DNA from: an uncultured bacterium
GTDB lineage: Bacteria > Bacillota > Clostridia > Oscillospirales > Ruminococcaceae
Length of the DNA: 22,788 nt
Direction: 5' to 3'
Assembly: GCA_905215595.1 (NCBI GenBank)
Contig: CAJMQZ010000023.1
Coordinates: 1-22,788, forward strand
Positions 21,251-22,788 of the stretch are shown in pieces. A program made the translations under genes and the position numbers. The notes beneath the pieces were generated by a model. The model was not told the origin of the DNA and searched no databases. It saw only the letters and a list, made by a program, of their open reading frames with translations. Each line of letters begins with the position of its first letter. Position 1 is the first letter of the stretch.

Positions 21251-22627
21251 TTATTGATTCTTTCTTGGATACACAAAGGCGTCGCGGCGGTACACTGCTA
21301 CGAGATATGCCGCCATGAAGCACCAGATGATGGGTTCGCACAGGATAACGGCGTTGTAGGCGTAGCGCGGGATGAACACCAGCACAAAGACCACCTTGCC
21401 TACCAGCTCGATGACGCTGGAAAACAGCGGCAGCACCTTCTGCCCAAGGCTCTGCAAAGCGTACCGGGTGCACAGCAGCACTCCCAGCACCGCGTAGAAC
21501 GGTGCGTTCCACATCAGATACCGTGCGCCGTTTTCCAGCACGAGGGGCGCGGAGGAACCGGAGATCAGCTGCACCAGCTGCCGGGCAAAAAGCTGCATCA
21601 GCACCACCTCTGCCGCCATGATGACCACCGAGCACAGGTACATGGTGCGCATTCCCTTACGCACCCGCTCCGGCTGGGCTGCACCCCGGTTCTGGGAGAC
21701 AAAGGTGGAGCCGGCGTTTGCCATGGAGATCAGCGGCATACTGGTAAAGGAGAACAGCTTGCGCGCGGCGGTGTGCCCCGCAATGGTCAGTGTGCCCAGA
21801 CCGTTGATGCCGTATTGCAGCACCACCGACCCCGCCGACACGATGCTGCTCATCAGTCCCATGGAGATGCTCTGGCTGAACAGCTCCCAGTACAAATGCT
21901 GCCCCACCGCCCAGTGTTTGCGGGCGGGCAGCAGCAGCGGCACGCGGCGCATCACATACAGGATGCACAGCACCACCGAGATGCCCTGCGCGATGACGGT
22001 AGCCACTGCCGCGCCCTGCACGCCCATGCCCAGCCCGGCAATGAACCATAGATCCAGTGCCACGTTCAGCCCGGAGCTGATAAGCAAAAACACCAGCGGC
22101 ATCACGCTGTTGCCGATGGCGCGCAGCAGCCCGGCGCACAGGTTATAAAGGAACATCACCAGCACGCCCAAATCGATGACGATGATATACCGGTAGGCGT
22201 CCTCTAAAATTTCGGCGGGGGTGTCCAGCAGCTGCAACAGCGGCCGCAGGCCGAAAAAGCCCACAGTGGTAATGACAAAGCTTGCGCAAAGCCCGATGAC
22301 CAGCGACCCGGCCACCGTCTTTTTGAGCAGGTCCTCGTCCTGTGCCCCGTAGGAGCGGGCAGCCACGATGGAAAGCCCGTTGCCGATGCCGATGCCAAAG
22401 CCCACCAGCAGCTCGTAGATGGACCCGCAGGAGCCGATGGCAGCCAGTGCGGTATCGCCCAGCACGTTGCCCACGATCATGGTATCCACGGTATTGTACA
22501 GCTGCTGGAATAAATTGGACACCAGAATGGGCAGCATGAACAGCAGAAGATTCTTGAAAATAGGCCCGTGCAGCAGGTCTGCATTCCGGTTAAAGAGGTT
22601 TGTTTTCAGGGGTCGCGTCTGGGTCAT
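21251..22627 (-). CDS. MATE-family multidrug/toxin efflux transporter
   Basis: 458 residues from the ATG at 22627 (AAAGGA upstream on the minus strand), preferred over an in-frame ATG at 22648. Twelve hydrophobic segments in two halves are visible, with FNRNADLLHGPIFKNLLLFMLPILVSNLFQQ-type start (LPILVSNLFQQLYNTVDT follows), YNTVDTMIVG and GSCGSIYELLVG in the first half and a matching second half, typical of MATE proteins. It would export an organic compound in exchange for Na+ or H+. No neighbour tells the substrate. A terminator-like hairpin lies in its upstream region. Confidence 0.92.
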   Translation of the reverse strand: MTQTRPLKTNLFNRNADLLHGPIFKNLLLFMLPILVSNLFQQLYNTVDTMIVGNVLGDTALAAIGSCGSIYELLVGFGIGIGNGLSIVAARSYGAQDEDLLKKTVAGSLVIGLCASFVITTVGFFGLRPLLQLLDTPAEILEDAYRYIIVIDLGVLVMFLYNLCAGLLRAIGNSVMPLVFLLISSGLNVALDLWFIAGLGMGVQGAAVATVIAQGISVVLCILYVMRRVPLLLPARKHWAVGQHLYWELFSQSISMGLMSSIVSAGSVVLQYGINGLGTLTIAGHTAARKLFSFTSMPLISMANAGSTFVSQNRGAAQPERVRKGMRTMYLCSVVIMAAEVVLMQLFARQLVQLISGSSAPLVLENGARYLMWNAPFYAVLGVLLCTRYALQSLGQKVLPLFSSVIELVGKVVFVLVFIPRYAYNAVILCEPIIWCFMAAYLVAVYRRDAFVYPRKNQ

Positions 22628-22648
22628 AGGGTTCCTTTCTTCGCGCAA

Positions 22649-22690
22649 AAAGGAGGCCGTTGCACAAAAAACTGTGCAGTGGCCTCTATT
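22649..22690. terminator. Hairpin repeat upstream of the MATE gene (diverged copy of 1339-1385)
   Basis: A stem of about 17 pairs with several G-T pairs. On the minus strand it ends GGCCTCCTTTTT, about 21 bases before the MATE ATG. It may terminate a minus-strand gene beyond the window or act as a leader terminator for the MATE message. Confidence 0.65.
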
Positions 22691-22788
22691 GCGGTTAAAT
22701 GATTTTGAATGCCCTCCGCTTGCGCTCTGGGCATATTCAGCGGAAAAATTATTTTTAATTGCGCGCTTCCGGGCAGACTGCGGTCTGC
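22691..22788. other. Window end, no gene recognised
   Basis: Two small dyads are visible (ATGCCC/GGGCAT, 22709-22734; GCAGAC-TGCG-GTCTGC, 22773-22788). Nothing codes with a recognisable start or ribosome binding site. Confidence 0.4.

Overview
The window is about 60% GC and fully bacterial. Gene style (strong AGGAGG ribosome binding sites, stacked hairpin terminators, sigma-A-type promoters), the family content and the AACCCTCTCAG / AGCTCCCCC intergenic repeat suggest a gut Oscillospiraceae/Ruminococcaceae member, most likely Faecalibacterium or a close relative. This assignment is inferred from pattern recall, not from a search. No RNA genes, insertion sequences, phage genes or CRISPR arrays were seen.

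Region 1 (1-5611), metal and redox: the 3' part of a P1B-type metal ATPase (+) converges on a four-gene minus-strand operon. In transcription order the operon encodes a secreted homologue of the Treponema Tp47 antigen with a C-terminal FIVAR-like module, a membrane-anchored protein with two FMN-binding domains, a second small FMN-binding protein, and a NapH/NosR-like polytopic 4Fe-4S protein. The operon has a near-consensus promoter and two TTAG-N6-CTAA dyads resembling DtxR/IdeR boxes. It looks like an iron-controlled extracytosolic flavin electron-transfer system.

Region 2 (5612-16422), acid-sugar catabolism: a PrpR_N-type regulator (-) is divergent from a five-gene operon: DUF1537 four-carbon acid-sugar kinase, cytosolic sialidase-fold protein, iron-type alcohol dehydrogenase, DapA-family aldolase/lyase and PdxA2-like dehydrogenase. 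A second promoter drives an SLC13-type permease, a VOC protein and a Na+/Ca2+ exchanger. The same TGTTTC-AAAAA-GNAACA-type motif lies upstream of both transcription units, so they probably form one regulon. The kinase plus PdxA2 pair fits conversion of D-threonate/D-erythronate to dihydroxyacetone phosphate. The sialidase-fold protein, aldolase and alcohol dehydrogenase suggest a larger, unknown starting substrate. The regulator has lost the GAFTGA loop and the Walker B acidic residues and probably works with the housekeeping sigma factor.

Region 3 (16423-21050), peptidoglycan sugar salvage: an RpiR-family regulator (murR-like, -) is divergent from murQ-murP-mupG, the same gene set as the Staphylococcus aureus MurNAc-GlcNAc recycling operon. 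A perfect 8-6-8 palindrome overlaps the murQ -35 box.

Region 4 (21051-22788): a 128-bp inverted-repeat intergenic element carrying two facing terminators, then a MATE-family transporter (-). Two kinds of hairpin found beside the ATPase recur on either side of the MATE gene.
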